DNA of 64,000 nt from Erythrobacter sp. GTDB taxonomy: Bacteria; Pseudomonadota; Alphaproteobacteria; Sphingomonadales; Sphingomonadaceae. The DNA lies in NCBI GenBank assembly GCA_013822125.1, contig PNJY01000003.1, positions 1 to 64,000 of the forward strand. Direction: 5' to 3'. Positions 1 through 9,080 of the stretch are shown in pieces. Made by a program: the position numbers and the translations under genes. Below the pieces are notes generated by a model. It searched no databases. It had not been told where the DNA came from and was given only the letters and a program-made list of their open reading frames with translations. How positions within the stretch are numbered: the stretch's first letter is position 1; each line of letters begins with the position of its first letter.

Positions 1-91
1 CGGGAACACGGCCACTGCGGCGCAATGCACGGGAGGCTCCCTTGCCAACCCGATCGCGCGCCTCGGCCGGAAGGGTCAGAGCATCGCTCAT
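1..91 (-). CDS. rplY: 50S ribosomal protein L25/Ctc, 5' part only
   Basis: Only the first 30 codons lie in the window; the gene runs off the left edge. Translated from the ATG at 91, the protein begins [20 protein letters not shown] and continues with an arginine-rich ALRRSGRVP. This is the standard N-terminus of the L25/TL5/Ctc family, which binds 5S rRNA in the large ribosomal subunit. A purine-rich AAAGGTAAGCGAG stretch just upstream can serve as ribosome binding site. Identity rests on this short segment alone, but the opening is characteristic. Confidence 0.85.
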   Translation of the reverse strand, partial: MSDALTLPAEARDRVGKGASRALRRSGRVP

Positions 92-210
92 CTCGCTTAC
101 CTTTCGAATTGCCTGGTTTGATCATTCGCGCGCCACACCTCCAGGGATGACCATGGCGCCGAAGCGCGGCCCTTTAGTGGTCCGCCCCACATAAGGCAAG
201 TCATTCCTGC

Positions 211-1098
211 CTACTGGATGCGCCGGGCGGTGTAACCTCGCTGCGCGAGCATCGCAGGGAGACCGTCGGGTCCGAGCAGATGCGCCGTGCCGACCGCTAT
301 CAGTGGACGCTCGCCCGAAGTGAGAATAGTATCCAGTTGCCCGATCCAGTCGCGATTGCGCGCCACCAGCAATGCCTCGCGCAGTTCCGGGTCTTCCATC
401 AGCCCGGTCGAAGCTGCGGTTTCGAGTGTCCTGGCGTCACCTTTCAACCATGCGCGCCGCAGCCGCTCGGGATCGGCTTCGTTGGCACCCACTTCTTCGA
501 GCACCGCCACAAGCAGGTCGCGCTGTTCGGTTTCGGGCAGGCTGTCGAAAATGCCCAACTGGCTTTCGGCTCCTTCAAATTCGTGGACCTTGCGGCCTGC
601 AAAATCGCGCAGCAGTGCCAGGTCGGCACCGTTGGCTGCGTCTCCATTGTCGCCCGCCTGGGCCAATATCAGCGCCGCAGCCCAGGTTTCGATCCGGGAG
701 AAATCCGCGGGCTTGTAATCAGCGTGCTCGATCAATCCGAACAGTTCAGGGCGCGAACCCTTGGGCACACGCAAGCCGATATCGGGCAAATCGGGGCTCG
801 TGGCCAACCGGGTGAAGATTTGGGCCATGCCATCGCGATCGTCGAGCGTGGCAATTTCGACTGCCAGCAGGTCAGCCTGTTCGATGGCGCGTTCGAGTAA
901 CGGGGTGCGCCAACGCGCGCCATCGGGAAGGGCATGTATGGTGCCGAACAGCCAGCCCCGGATCTCGCCTGACTGGTCGCGGATTTCCCACATGAGGGGT
1001 GCGGGGGCATCGTCGTCAGCGGCAGTACGCGGGTCTTGCTTGCACCCGCCCAGCGCCAGCAGCAACACCGCGGCAACCAGGCCCCACAGCCGGATCAT
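211..1098 (-). CDS. TraB/GumN family lipoprotein (second of a tandem pair)
   Basis: The 295-residue protein starts with a lipoprotein signal (hydrophobic residues 4-17, lipobox LGGC, acylated Cys19), so it is probably anchored in the periplasm. The family hallmarks are the two GxxH motifs: FGTIHALPDG near residue 51 and VGTAHLLGPDG close to the C-terminus. In related Tiki proteins these bind metal and support proteolysis; the bacterial substrate is unknown. Its ATG lies inside the stop codon of the upstream paralogue (ATGA overlap), so the two should be translationally coupled. Family call is firm, function is not. Confidence 0.85.
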   Translation of the reverse strand: MIRLWGLVAAVLLLALGGCKQDPRTAADDDAPAPLMWEIRDQSGEIRGWLFGTIHALPDGARWRTPLLERAIEQADLLAVEIATLDDRDGMAQIFTRLATSPDLPDIGLRVPKGSRPELFGLIEHADYKPADFSRIETWAAALILAQAGDNGDAANGADLALLRDFAGRKVHEFEGAESQLGIFDSLPETEQRDLLVAVLEEVGANEADPERLRRAWLKGDARTLETAASTGLMEDPELREALLVARNRDWIGQLDTILTSGERPLIAVGTAHLLGPDGLPAMLAQRGYTARRIQ

Positions 1099-2030
1099 TG
1101 GACGCGCGTAACCTCCAGCCCGCGAAGCTCAAGCCAATCCTGCACGCTCTGCTCGCCCGCCAGGTGGCCTGCGCCCACTGCGACGAAAACCGCGCCCGGC
1201 GTCGCCAGGCGCTCTTCCAGCCACTGCGCCCATTCGCGGTTGCGCTGGTACAGCAGGGCCTCGGCCAGTTCGTGGTCGTCCAGGCCATCGTTCATAAGCT
1301 CCGCCAGCGCATCGGCATCGCCTTCGAGCCATTCAGCGACCATCGCGTCGAGCTTCGGCTTGATCTTGTCGACATTGTCCGCCGCGTCGATGAGGAACCG
1401 CATCTGCGATTGCTGCGGCAGCGTATCGAACAGTTCGATCTGCCTTTCGATGGTTTCAAGCGCCTGCTTGTCTTTGCCATCGGCATTTTTCAGCAGGACC
1501 GCTTCAACTCCCTTGTCGGGGGAATATCCCTGTTGCAACAAAGGCAGCATGCTCACCATCATGCCTGCATACCAAGGCTCAAGCGGGGCGAATGCCTGTG
1601 CGGGCACGCCAAGCTTGCCCATTGCCGCTTCATAACGGGCCTGTTGATCTTCATCCATCAGGCTGGTGAGCGTGGTGCCCTGTGGCAACATGCCCTTTTC
1701 CGCCACCAGCGCCTGCATTTTGGCTGGCATGGTTTCATCCATGATGATTTCGGTGACCACCTCATCCGACCCGGTCAGCGCATCGGCGACCGGGCCCCTG
1801 AACCATGCGACACCATCGGGCAGGGCATGGACGGTGCCGAACAGGTAGATCGTGGTGTCTTCATCCGCCAGTTTCCACAAAGCCGGGCCACCCAGTTCGA
1901 CCTCTTCTGCGGGCACCTGCACATCTGGCACCGGTGCAGGCAGCGATTGCTGCTGGGCGCAGGCGGGGACGGTGAAAAGCAATGCACCGGCACTTGCGGC
2001 AAGCATCAAAGGACGGAAAGTGGAAAGCAT
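1095..2030 (-). CDS. TraB/GumN family secreted protein (first of a tandem pair)
   Basis: I start this 311-residue protein at the ATG at 2030, because AAGGAG lies about six bases upstream and the product then begins with a clean signal peptide (MLSTFRPLMLAASAGALLFT, cleavage after PACA). A longer reading frame to 2159 has no signal-like start. The TraB/GumN motifs are present: FGTVHALPDG near residue 64 and VGAGHLAGE near the C-terminus, the second with Ala in place of the usual Thr. It ends in a 4-nt overlap with the following paralogue. Probable periplasmic metal-dependent hydrolase-like protein; no substrate can be assigned. Confidence 0.85.
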   Translation of the reverse strand: MLSTFRPLMLAASAGALLFTVPACAQQQSLPAPVPDVQVPAEEVELGGPALWKLADEDTTIYLFGTVHALPDGVAWFRGPVADALTGSDEVVTEIIMDETMPAKMQALVAEKGMLPQGTTLTSLMDEDQQARYEAAMGKLGVPAQAFAPLEPWYAGMMVSMLPLLQQGYSPDKGVEAVLLKNADGKDKQALETIERQIELFDTLPQQSQMRFLIDAADNVDKIKPKLDAMVAEWLEGDADALAELMNDGLDDHELAEALLYQRNREWAQWLEERLATPGAVFVAVGAGHLAGEQSVQDWLELRGLEVTRVQ

Positions 2031-2183
2031 ACATAGCTCCTTGGAGGCAGCGGCTGCCATGCATTCCCTAATCCGCGTGAATGGCAAATGAAACGTGAAT
2101 CGACCAGCTTCACTCTCACGATCCGGGGCACTGCTGCATTGCGGCATTGACGCTATCAAGGGCTTGCGCCATTGCGAGCCGCC

Positions 2184-3098
2184 ATGAGCGATCTTGCGCC
2201 GAACAGGGATCCCAAGCGGTCATTCCAGGACATGATCCTGACGCTCCACGATTTCTGGAGCGTGCAGGGCTGCCTGATCCTCCAGCCATATGATATGCGC
2301 ATGGGCGCGGGCACGTTTCACACCGCCACGACGCTGCGCGCGCTGGGGCCGGAACCGTGGAAAGCCGCCTTCGTCCAGCCCTGCCGCCGCCCGACCGATG
2401 GCCGCTATGGCGAAAACCCCAACCGGCTTCAGCATTATTACCAGTACCAGGTGATCCTCAAACCCAGCCCGCCCGACATTCAGGAGCTTTATCTTGAAAG
2501 CCTGCGCGTGATCGGCGTCGATCCGCTGCGGCACGATATCCGCTTTGTCGAGGACGATTGGGAATCGCCCACGCTGGGTGCCTGGGGGCTGGGCTGGGAG
2601 GTCTGGTGCGACGGGATGGAGGTGACGCAGTTTACCTATTTCCAGCAGATGGGCGGGTTTGATTGCAAGCCGGTGGCGGGCGAGCTGACCTACGGGCTCG
2701 AACGCCTCGCGATGTATATCCAGGGTGTGGACAATGTTTACGACCTCGCCTTCAACTCCGCCGGCGTTTCGTATGGCGACGTGTTCCTCGAAAACGAACG
2801 GCAGATGTCGAAATGGAACTTCGAAGTGGCTGATACCGCCGCGCTGTTCGACCTGTTTGGCAAGGCCGAGGCGGAATGTCGCAACTGCCTCGCCCATGAC
2901 GTGCCGATCGCCGCCTATGAACAGGCTGTGGAGGCGAGCCACGTGTTCAACCTGTTGCAGGCGCGCGGCGTGATCAGCGTGCAGGAACGGGCAAGCTATA
3001 TGGGCCGGGTGCGCGATCTGGCGCGGGCATCGTGCGAGAAATATGCCGAGCAGATGGCGCCCGGATGGCAGGCAAAATATCCGGAGTGGAGCCTGTGA
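2184..3098 (+). CDS. glyQ: Glycyl-tRNA synthetase alpha subunit
   Basis: This 304-residue protein is the catalytic alpha chain of the bacterial alpha2beta2 glycyl-tRNA synthetase, which activates glycine and charges tRNA-Gly. Family signatures include [20 protein letters not shown] at the N-terminus, the [20 protein letters not shown] segment, [15 protein letters not shown] (class II motif region) and the [12 protein letters not shown] motif 3. I prefer the ATG at 2184 to the in-frame TTG at 2172 because it matches the usual start; neither has a strong ribosome binding site. The beta-chain gene follows after a 117-bp gap containing a palindromic repeat. Confidence 0.96.
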   Translation: MSDLAPNRDPKRSFQDMILTLHDFWSVQGCLILQPYDMRMGAGTFHTATTLRALGPEPWKAAFVQPCRRPTDGRYGENPNRLQHYYQYQVILKPSPPDIQELYLESLRVIGVDPLRHDIRFVEDDWESPTLGAWGLGWEVWCDGMEVTQFTYFQQMGGFDCKPVAGELTYGLERLAMYIQGVDNVYDLAFNSAGVSYGDVFLENERQMSKWNFEVADTAALFDLFGKAEAECRNCLAHDVPIAAYEQAVEASHVFNLLQARGVISVQERASYMGRVRDLARASCEKYAEQMAPGWQAKYPEWSL

Positions 3099-3115
3099 GC
3101 TGGTCCGCACCACAT

Positions 3116-3193
3116 CCGCTCAGCCTGAGCCTGTCGAAGGCCACGCTCGGCGCCAGCGCATTGCCTATGCTTCGACAAGCTCAGCATGAGCGG
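3116..3193. repeat. REP-like palindrome, CTTCGACA family
   Basis: An imperfect inverted repeat fills the glyQ-glyS gap. The left arm reads CCGCTCAG-CCTGAGCCTGTCGAAG and the right arm CTTCGACAAGCTCAG-CATGAGCGG, separated by about 30 bases. The same family occurs at 17770-17846, 60047-60116 and 61464-61525. It can form a long cruciform or RNA hairpin and may affect the glyQ/glyS expression ratio, but that is inference. Confidence 0.8.
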
Positions 3194-3215
3194 GTGTCGT
3201 CAATGGTGACGGCCA

Positions 3216-5600
3216 ATGCCTGATTTCCTCCTCGAACTGCGCTGCGAGGAAATCCCCGCCCGGATGCAGGCCGGTGCCCGCGTCGAGCTGGAACGGTTGT
3301 TCCTCCGCGAGATGGAGGCGGCGGGCGTTGCCGTGGGCGATCTGACTGTGTGGTCCACGCCGCGGCGGCTGGCGCTCATCGCGCGCGGACTGCCTGACGC
3401 CACACAAGCGGTGAGCGAGGAAGCCAAGGGGCCGCCCGAGGGCGCACCCGACGCCGCGATTGAGGGCTTCTGCCGCAAGAATGGCGTCACCCGCGAACTG
3501 CTTAGCCTGCGTGACGTCAAGGGACGCAACACATGGTTTGCGGTGATCGAAAAACCGGGCAGGGCAACCCGCGCGCTTCTGGCTGAGGCCATTCCCGCCA
3601 TCATCCGCGACTTTTCCTGGCCCAAGAGCCAGCGTTGGGGCGCGGCATCGCTCAGCACCGAGAGCCTGCGCTGGGTGCGGCCCTTGTCCGGCATTGTCGC
3701 GATCCTTGGCGAAGAACTGGTAGATTGCGCGATTGACGGAATCGCGAGCGGCTATGCCACGCATGGCCACCGCTTTCATTGCCCAGGCGAGATCACCATT
3801 GGCGGCGCGGCGGACTATCAGGAAAAGCTGCGCGCCTGCCATGTCATCGTGGATCACGAGGAACGCGCCGCGCTGATCCGCGAGGGCGCGCACAAGGTCG
3901 CGGCCGATGCCGGGCTCACGCTGGTCGAGGACGAGGGGCTGGTGATCGAGAACGCCGGGCTCACCGAATGGCCGGTGCCGCTGCTCGGGCGCTTCGACGA
4001 GGCATTCCTCGACGTCCCGCCCGAAGTGATCCAGCTCACCGCGCGAGTGAACCAGAAGTATTTCGTGTGTACTTCTCCCCTCCCGCTTGCGGGAGGGGCC
4101 GGGGGTGGGCCTGACCCGGGGATGGATTCGCGTGGGGCGCCCACCCCTAACCCCTCCCGCAAGCGGGAGGGGGATTTGGCCAACGCCTTCGTCTGCACAG
4201 CCAACATTACCGCCGCCGATCCCGCCGTGGTGGTGGACGGCAACCGCAAGGTGCTGGCAGCGCGGCTTTCCGATGCGCGGTTCTTTTGGGAGCAGGACCT
4301 GAGGAAGTCGCTGGAGGAACATGCGAAGGGGCTCGAACGGATCACCTTCCACGAGAAGCTGGGCACCGTCGCCGACAAGGCGCAGCGGGTGGCCAAGCTT
4401 GCAAGGTGGCTGTGCGAGGAGGGGATTGTCAAATCCGGAGTCCCAGCGCAGGCTGGGACCTCTGGCGGGGAAGCGCCTGGCGGTACAAGGTCCCAGCCTG
4501 CGCTGGGACTCACGCAGGCCGAACTCGCCGACCTCGCCGAACAGGCCGCACTTCTATGCAAGGCTGACCTCGTCACCGAAATGGTCGGCGAATTCCCTGA
4601 ATTGCAAGGGCTGATGGGCGGATATTACGCCCGCGCCGAGGGCCTGCCGGACGAAGTCGCCGACGCGATCCGCGACCACTACAAGCCGGTCGGGCAGGGC
4701 GACGATGTCCCCACAGCGCCGGTGACCGTGGCGGTGTCGCTGGCGGATAAGCTGGATACTTTGGTTGGATTTTTCGTTATCAAGGAACGACCTACGGGTT
4801 CAAAAGACCCGTTTGCGCTTCGACGTGCAGCTATCGGGATCATTGAGCTCATCCTGCGCAACAAGCTGCGCGTTGAATTGGACTACGCGACCGCCCGTGC
4901 TGGCAACCTTATTTCGCGCTTTAACGAAAAACGCATTGGAGCGGATGCGAATTGCGAGTGGGTCAGCGAACATCTGTCGGAAGAACTGTTTCGCGCCGTT
5001 CCTAACTTCCTCGCCGACCGCCTCAAGGTCCAGCAGCGCGAGGCAGGCGTCCGCCACGATCTGATCGATGCAGTGTTCGCGCTTGGTGGGGAGGACGATC
5101 TCGTCCGCTTGCTTGCCCGCGTGAAGGCGCTGCAAGGCTTCATCACCACCGAGGACGGCGCAAATCTGCTCGCCGGATACAAGCGCGCGGCCAATATCCT
5201 CAAGAAGGAGGACTGGCACGGGGTCGAGGGTGAAATCAGCCGTACCGGCGAGGAAGACCCGCTGGCCGGGGTTGACGATCCCGACCTGGCCCCGGTGATC
5301 GCGGCCAAGATGTCCGAGCGCCACGCCAGGGAACTCTCCCACACACCCGAGCCCGCCGAAGCCGCGCTGATCGACGCTCTCGATGCGGCCGAGCCGCGCG
5401 CCATTGCCGCTATCGAGGCGGAAGACTTCGCCGCCGCGATGTCGGCACTTGCGAGCCTTCGCGCGCCGATCGACCACTTCTTCGATGAAGTTACGGTAAA
5501 TGCGCCCCAAGAAAGCGTGCGCGCATCGCGGCTCGATCTGCTTGCGCGGTTCCGTGCTGCAGTGCACAAAGTAGCGGATTTCTCGCAGATAGAGGGTTGA
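3216..5600 (+). CDS. glyS: Glycyl-tRNA synthetase beta subunit with two in-frame repeat insertions
   Basis: The 794-residue product is the beta chain that binds tRNA-Gly and partners GlyQ. It opens with MPDFLLELRCEEIPARMQ and ends with the anticodon-binding-like region DHFFDEVTVNAPQESVRASR, both typical. The usual length is near 690-700; the excess is explained by two inserted palindromes that remain in frame. One gives residues about 288-319 (proline/glycine-rich, between NQKYFVCTS and LANAFVC), the other residues about 409-431 (GVPAQAGTSGG to SQPALGL). Both fall between conserved blocks and add no stop codon, so the protein is probably functional with two surface loops. The ppdK start region overlaps its stop codon. 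Confidence 0.95.
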   Translation: MPDFLLELRCEEIPARMQAGARVELERLFLREMEAAGVAVGDLTVWSTPRRLALIARGLPDATQAVSEEAKGPPEGAPDAAIEGFCRKNGVTRELLSLRDVKGRNTWFAVIEKPGRATRALLAEAIPAIIRDFSWPKSQRWGAASLSTESLRWVRPLSGIVAILGEELVDCAIDGIASGYATHGHRFHCPGEITIGGAADYQEKLRACHVIVDHEERAALIREGAHKVAADAGLTLVEDEGLVIENAGLTEWPVPLLGRFDEAFLDVPPEVIQLTARVNQKYFVCTSPLPLAGGAGGGPDPGMDSRGAPTPNPSRKREGDLANAFVCTANITAADPAVVVDGNRKVLAARLSDARFFWEQDLRKSLEEHAKGLERITFHEKLGTVADKAQRVAKLARWLCEEGIVKSGVPAQAGTSGGEAPGGTRSQPALGLTQAELADLAEQAALLCKADLVTEMVGEFPELQGLMGGYYARAEGLPDEVADAIRDHYKPVGQGDDVPTAPVTVAVSLADKLDTLVGFFVIKERPTGSKDPFALRRAAIGIIELILRNKLRVELDYATARAGNLISRFNEKRIGADANCEWVSEHLSEELFRAVPNFLADRLKVQQREAGVRHDLIDAVFALGGEDDLVRLLARVKALQGFITTEDGANLLAGYKRAANILKKEDWHGVEGEISRTGEEDPLAGVDDPDLAPVIAAKMSERHARELSHTPEPAEAALIDALDAAEPRAIAAIEAEDFAAAMSALASLRAPIDHFFDEVTVNAPQESVRASRLDLLARFRAAVHKVADFSQIEG
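4077..4172. repeat. Palindromic repeat inserted in the glyS coding sequence
   Basis: Two 34-bp arms (4077-4110 and 4139-4172) are inverted copies with three mismatches. Each arm also contains its own small palindrome CCCTCCCGC-TT-GCGGGAGGG. The reading frame of glyS stays open through it. Similar C-rich/G-rich palindromes occur between genes at 44110-44151 and 61044-61084. Confidence 0.9.
4440..4509. repeat. Second palindromic repeat inserted in glyS
   Basis: A perfect 22-bp inverted repeat (4440-4461 and 4488-4509) encloses a 26-base spacer. Its core CCCAGCGCAGGCTGGG at 4442-4457 is identical to a 16-mer inside pdhC (60247-60262), showing that this is a dispersed element rather than glyS-specific sequence. 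It is translated in frame. Confidence 0.9.
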
Positions 5601-5602
5601 AC

Positions 5603-8278
5603 GTGCAGACGGTCTTTGTTTTTGGCGGCTCCGACCCGCACGCGGCTACGCATACGAATGCGCGCCAGCGCGACAAGACCGTTACCGGAGGCAAGGGGGC
5701 AAACCTTGCTGAAATGGCCAGCATCGGGCTGCCGGTGCCGCCCGGCTTCACCATTACGACCGAAGAATGCGTGCGTTATCTGAAAGATGGCGCGGATTTT
5801 TCAGACCATCTGCGCGCGCAGGTGGCCGAAGCGCTCACGAATATCGAGCGCGCGGTGGGCAAGAAGTTTGGCGATGCGGCAGACCCGCTGCTGGTTTCGG
5901 TGCGGTCGGGAGCGCGGGTTTCCATGCCAGGGATGATGGACACGGTGCTCAACCTCGGCCTCAACGACGAGACGGTGCAGGGGCTTGCCGCCGCATCGGG
6001 ACACCCCCGTTTCGCCTGGGACAGTTATCGCCGCTTCATCCAGATGTATTCGGACGTGGTGCTGGGCATCGATCACGGTCTGTTCGAAGAAGCGCTGGAA
6101 ATCATCAAGGAAGACAACGGGTTTTATGCCGATACAGAGATGAATTGTGAGGATTGGCAGACCTTGGTCAGCCAATACAAGGCGATCGTCGAAGACGAGC
6201 TTGGCCACCCGTTCCCGCAGGATGTGAACGAGCAGCTGTGGGGCGCGATCCGCGCGGTGTTCGACAGCTGGGATTCGGACCGCGCCAAGGTCTATCGCCG
6301 GCTGAACGACATTCCCGGCGATTGGGGCACCGCGGTCAACGTCCAGGCGATGGTGTTCGGCAATATGGGCGATACCAGCGCCACGGGCGTCGCCTTCACG
6401 CGCGATCCCGCTACTGGAGAAAAGACATATTACGGCGAATTCCTGATCAATGCGCAGGGTGAGGATGTGGTGGCGGGCATCCGCACCCCGCAATATCTTA
6501 CTCGAGCCGCGCGCGAGGCGGCAGGCGCAAAGCCGCAGAGCATGGAAGAGGCGATGCCCGAGGTATTTGCCGAGCTGGCGCATGTTTTCGACCTGCTCGA
6601 GCGGCATTATCGCGACATGCAGGACATCGAGTTTACCGTGCAGCAGGGCAAGCTGTGGATGCTCCAGACACGCAGCGGCAAGCGCACAGCCAAGGCGGCG
6701 CTCAAGATGGCGGTGGACATGGTCGGCGAGGGGCTGATCGACGAGCGGACCGCGATCCTGCGCGTCGATCCAATGGCGCTTGATCAGCTGCTGCACCCAA
6801 CGCTCGATCCCGAGGCGGTCCGCGATGTGATGGCCAGCGGGCTGCCTGCTTCTCCGGGCGCTGCGTCGGGCAAGATCGTGCTCGACGCCGATACTGCTGA
6901 ACAATGGGCCGGGCGCGGCGAGAAGGTCATCCTGGTGCGGGTCGAAACCAGCCCGGAAGATATCCACGGCATGCATGCGGCGCAGGGCATATTGACTGCA
7001 CGTGGCGGCATGACGTCGCATGCGGCGGTGGTCGCGCGCGGAATGGGACGCCCCTGCGTCTCGGGCGCATCGGCGCTTTCGATCGACCTGAAGGCGCGCA
7101 CATTGCGGATAGGCACGCGTGACCTCAAGGAAGGTGATATTCTGACCATCGACGGCAGCAACGGCCAGGTCATGGCGGGTGAGGTTCCCACGATCGAACC
7201 CGAACTGGCAGGCGATTTCGGCACGCTGATGGAATGGGCCGACCGCCACCGGCGGATGAAGGTGCGCACCAATGCCGAAACGCCCGAGGATTGCCGCATG
7301 GCGCGTCAATTCGGGGCCGAGGGCATCGGGCTGTGCCGCACCGAACACATGTTCTTCGATGCCCAGCGGATCAGCGCGGTGCGCCAGATGATCCTTGCCG
7401 AGAACGAGCAGGGTCGCCGCGCGGCGCTTGAAAAGCTGCTGCCCGAACAGCGCAAGGACTTTCACGAGATATTCGAGGTGATGGCAGGGCTGCCGTGCAC
7501 GATCCGCCTGCTCGACCCGCCGCTCCACGAATTCTTGCCACATGGCGATGCCGAATTCGAGGAACTGGCCGAGGCAACCGGCTATGGCGTCGATCACCTC
7601 AGGCGCCGCGCCGAAGAACTGCACGAGTTCAATCCCATGCTGGGCCATCGCGGCTGCCGGCTGGGGATCACCTATCCCGAGATATACGAGATGCAGGCAC
7701 GCGCGATCTTCGAAGCGGCCTGCGAGGTGGCGAAGGCTTCGGGCAAGGCACCGGTGCCCGAGATCATGATCCCGCTGGTCGCCACGCGGCGCGAATTGCA
7801 ACTGCTCAAGGCACTGATCGACCGGGTGGCGGCGCAAGTGTTCGCGGAAACCGGTTGCACGGTCGAATACCTTGTCGGGACCATGATCGAATTGCCGCGC
7901 GCCGCATTGATGGCGGGCGAGATCGCCGAAGAGGGCGCATTCTTCTCCTTTGGCACCAACGATCTAACCCAGACCACGCTGGGTGTTTCGCGCGATGATT
8001 CGGCGCGGTTCCTCAGCGCATATGTCGAAAAAGGTATTTTCGCGCGTGATCCCTTCGTCAGCCTCGATATCGAAGGTGTGGGGCAATTGGTCGAACTGGC
8101 CGCCGAGCGGGGCAGGGCGACCCGGCCTGATATCAAGCTGGGCATTTGCGGCGAGCATGGCGGCGATCCTGCCAGCATTGCGTTCTGCGAGGCGGTCGGG
8201 CTCGATTACGTCAGCGCGTCACCCTATCGCGTGCCGATTGCCCGGCTTGCGGCGGCGCAGGCGGCCTTGCGGGCTTAG
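5603..8278 (+). CDS. ppdK: Pyruvate, phosphate dikinase
   Basis: This cytosolic enzyme of about 891 residues interconverts pyruvate, ATP and phosphate with phosphoenolpyruvate, AMP and pyrophosphate. The N-terminal ATP-grasp domain shows TVTGGKGANLAEM and SVRSGARVSMPGMMDTVLN. The phosphohistidine domain has GGMTSHAAVVARGMGRPCVS, with the catalytic His in TSHAA. The C-terminal PEP/pyruvate barrel has EGIGLCRTEHMFF and the end motif GICGEHGGDP. I choose the GTG at 5603 because AGAGGG is well spaced before it; a TTG at 5597 overlapping the glyS stop is the alternative. Co-transcription with glyQS is likely. Confidence 0.94.
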   Translation: MQTVFVFGGSDPHAATHTNARQRDKTVTGGKGANLAEMASIGLPVPPGFTITTEECVRYLKDGADFSDHLRAQVAEALTNIERAVGKKFGDAADPLLVSVRSGARVSMPGMMDTVLNLGLNDETVQGLAAASGHPRFAWDSYRRFIQMYSDVVLGIDHGLFEEALEIIKEDNGFYADTEMNCEDWQTLVSQYKAIVEDELGHPFPQDVNEQLWGAIRAVFDSWDSDRAKVYRRLNDIPGDWGTAVNVQAMVFGNMGDTSATGVAFTRDPATGEKTYYGEFLINAQGEDVVAGIRTPQYLTRAAREAAGAKPQSMEEAMPEVFAELAHVFDLLERHYRDMQDIEFTVQQGKLWMLQTRSGKRTAKAALKMAVDMVGEGLIDERTAILRVDPMALDQLLHPTLDPEAVRDVMASGLPASPGAASGKIVLDADTAEQWAGRGEKVILVRVETSPEDIHGMHAAQGILTARGGMTSHAAVVARGMGRPCVSGASALSIDLKARTLRIGTRDLKEGDILTIDGSNGQVMAGEVPTIEPELAGDFGTLMEWADRHRRMKVRTNAETPEDCRMARQFGAEGIGLCRTEHMFFDAQRISAVRQMILAENEQGRRAALEKLLPEQRKDFHEIFEVMAGLPCTIRLLDPPLHEFLPHGDAEFEELAEATGYGVDHLRRRAEELHEFNPMLGHRGCRLGITYPEIYEMQARAIFEAACEVAKASGKAPVPEIMIPLVATRRELQLLKALIDRVAAQVFAETGCTVEYLVGTMIELPRAALMAGEIAEEGAFFSFGTNDLTQTTLGVSRDDSARFLSAYVEKGIFARDPFVSLDIEGVGQLVELAAERGRATRPDIKLGICGEHGGDPASIAFCEAVGLDYVSASPYRVPIARLAAAQAALRA

Positions 8279-9024
8279 CGCCAGCCGGTCAGGGTCAGGA
8301 TTTGGAAGGTTTCGGCAACGCGGCCTTCGGCGTCCTTGAGTGCCTCGAACGCTGATTTCGCGCAGGCGAATGCTGCCTTGCCCAGTGGCGGAGGCGCATC
8401 GGACAGCACATTGGTCAGCGCTTGCTCGCGCAAGTCGGCAACGAGACGCTCCAGGCTGCGATAGCGCACCGTCAGCTTGTGCGTATCAATGACCTGCTTG
8501 GAAAAGCCTGCGCGCTGCATCAACGCAGTGGCGGCGCGGTCGTCAATCTGCGGGTGGAGGCGCGCGGCGGGCCGGTCACCATCGGCGGCGAGCATGATCT
8601 GGCGCAATGCGGGCAGGCTGCCCGCACCTAAAAAACTGGCCAACAGGATACCGCCATCTCCCAGCGCATTGCGCAGGTGGATCAGCGCGCCGGGCAGATC
8701 GTTGACCGTGTCGAGATGCGCGAGGCTGACGATGAGGTCGAATGGCCCGCTCGCGACGGGTTGTTCTTCGGCAGGTGTCCGCATGACGCTGACTTGGCAC
8801 CCCTGCCGCTCCAGCGCCGCATCGATCAGGCCAAGCCCGCGCCCGAGGACAAGTGCACGCGCCGGTTCGAGTTGCATGAAGGCGATCCGTTCGATCATGT
8901 CATGCTCGATTTCGTCCAGCAGCCAACTGGCGCACCCGTCCCGGCCAGAACGTCGCTCTGCGCGCATGCCACGGCGCTCACGGCGATCTTGCGAAAAAAT
9001 CCGGGGTACGACGGGGTTGGTCAT
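8275..9024 (-). CDS. Class I SAM-dependent methyltransferase, NDUFAF5/BioC-like
   Basis: The 249-residue protein has a Rossmann-type methyltransferase core: a glycine-rich VLGRGLGLID loop near residue 60, then FDLIVSLAHLDTVNDLPGAL and GDGGILLASFLGAGSLPALR. The N-terminal IFSQDRRERRGMRAERR resembles the alphaproteobacterial relatives of mitochondrial NDUFAF5 and BioC. The glycine motif is VLGRGLG rather than the common DLGxGxG. I use the ATG at 9024; a longer frame to 9081 would collide with the divergent comF-like gene. The stop codon overlaps the ppdK stop. The substrate cannot be told from sequence. Confidence 0.8.
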   Translation of the reverse strand: MTNPVVPRIFSQDRRERRGMRAERRSGRDGCASWLLDEIEHDMIERIAFMQLEPARALVLGRGLGLIDAALERQGCQVSVMRTPAEEQPVASGPFDLIVSLAHLDTVNDLPGALIHLRNALGDGGILLASFLGAGSLPALRQIMLAADGDRPAARLHPQIDDRAATALMQRAGFSKQVIDTHKLTVRYRSLERLVADLREQALTNVLSDAPPPLGKAAFACAKSAFEALKDAEGRVAETFQILTLTGWR

Positions 9025-9080
9025 GGCCCTGCGCAGTGCCTCGCTTGCATGGCGAGCGCAAGAGGTGCAGCATCGACGCA

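Noticed and set aside
999-2036. 345-codon plus-strand frame across the TraB genes
   Set aside because: Antisense to two well-supported secreted proteins; no recognisable family.
4101-4572. glyS as a broken gene because of its excess length
   Set aside because: The frame is open through both inserts, all conserved blocks before and after are intact, and the inserts lie between blocks.
5801-7837. 678-codon open frame on the minus strand
   Set aside because: It lies wholly inside ppdK on the other strand. Long antisense frames are expected at this base composition, and its translation shows no domain.
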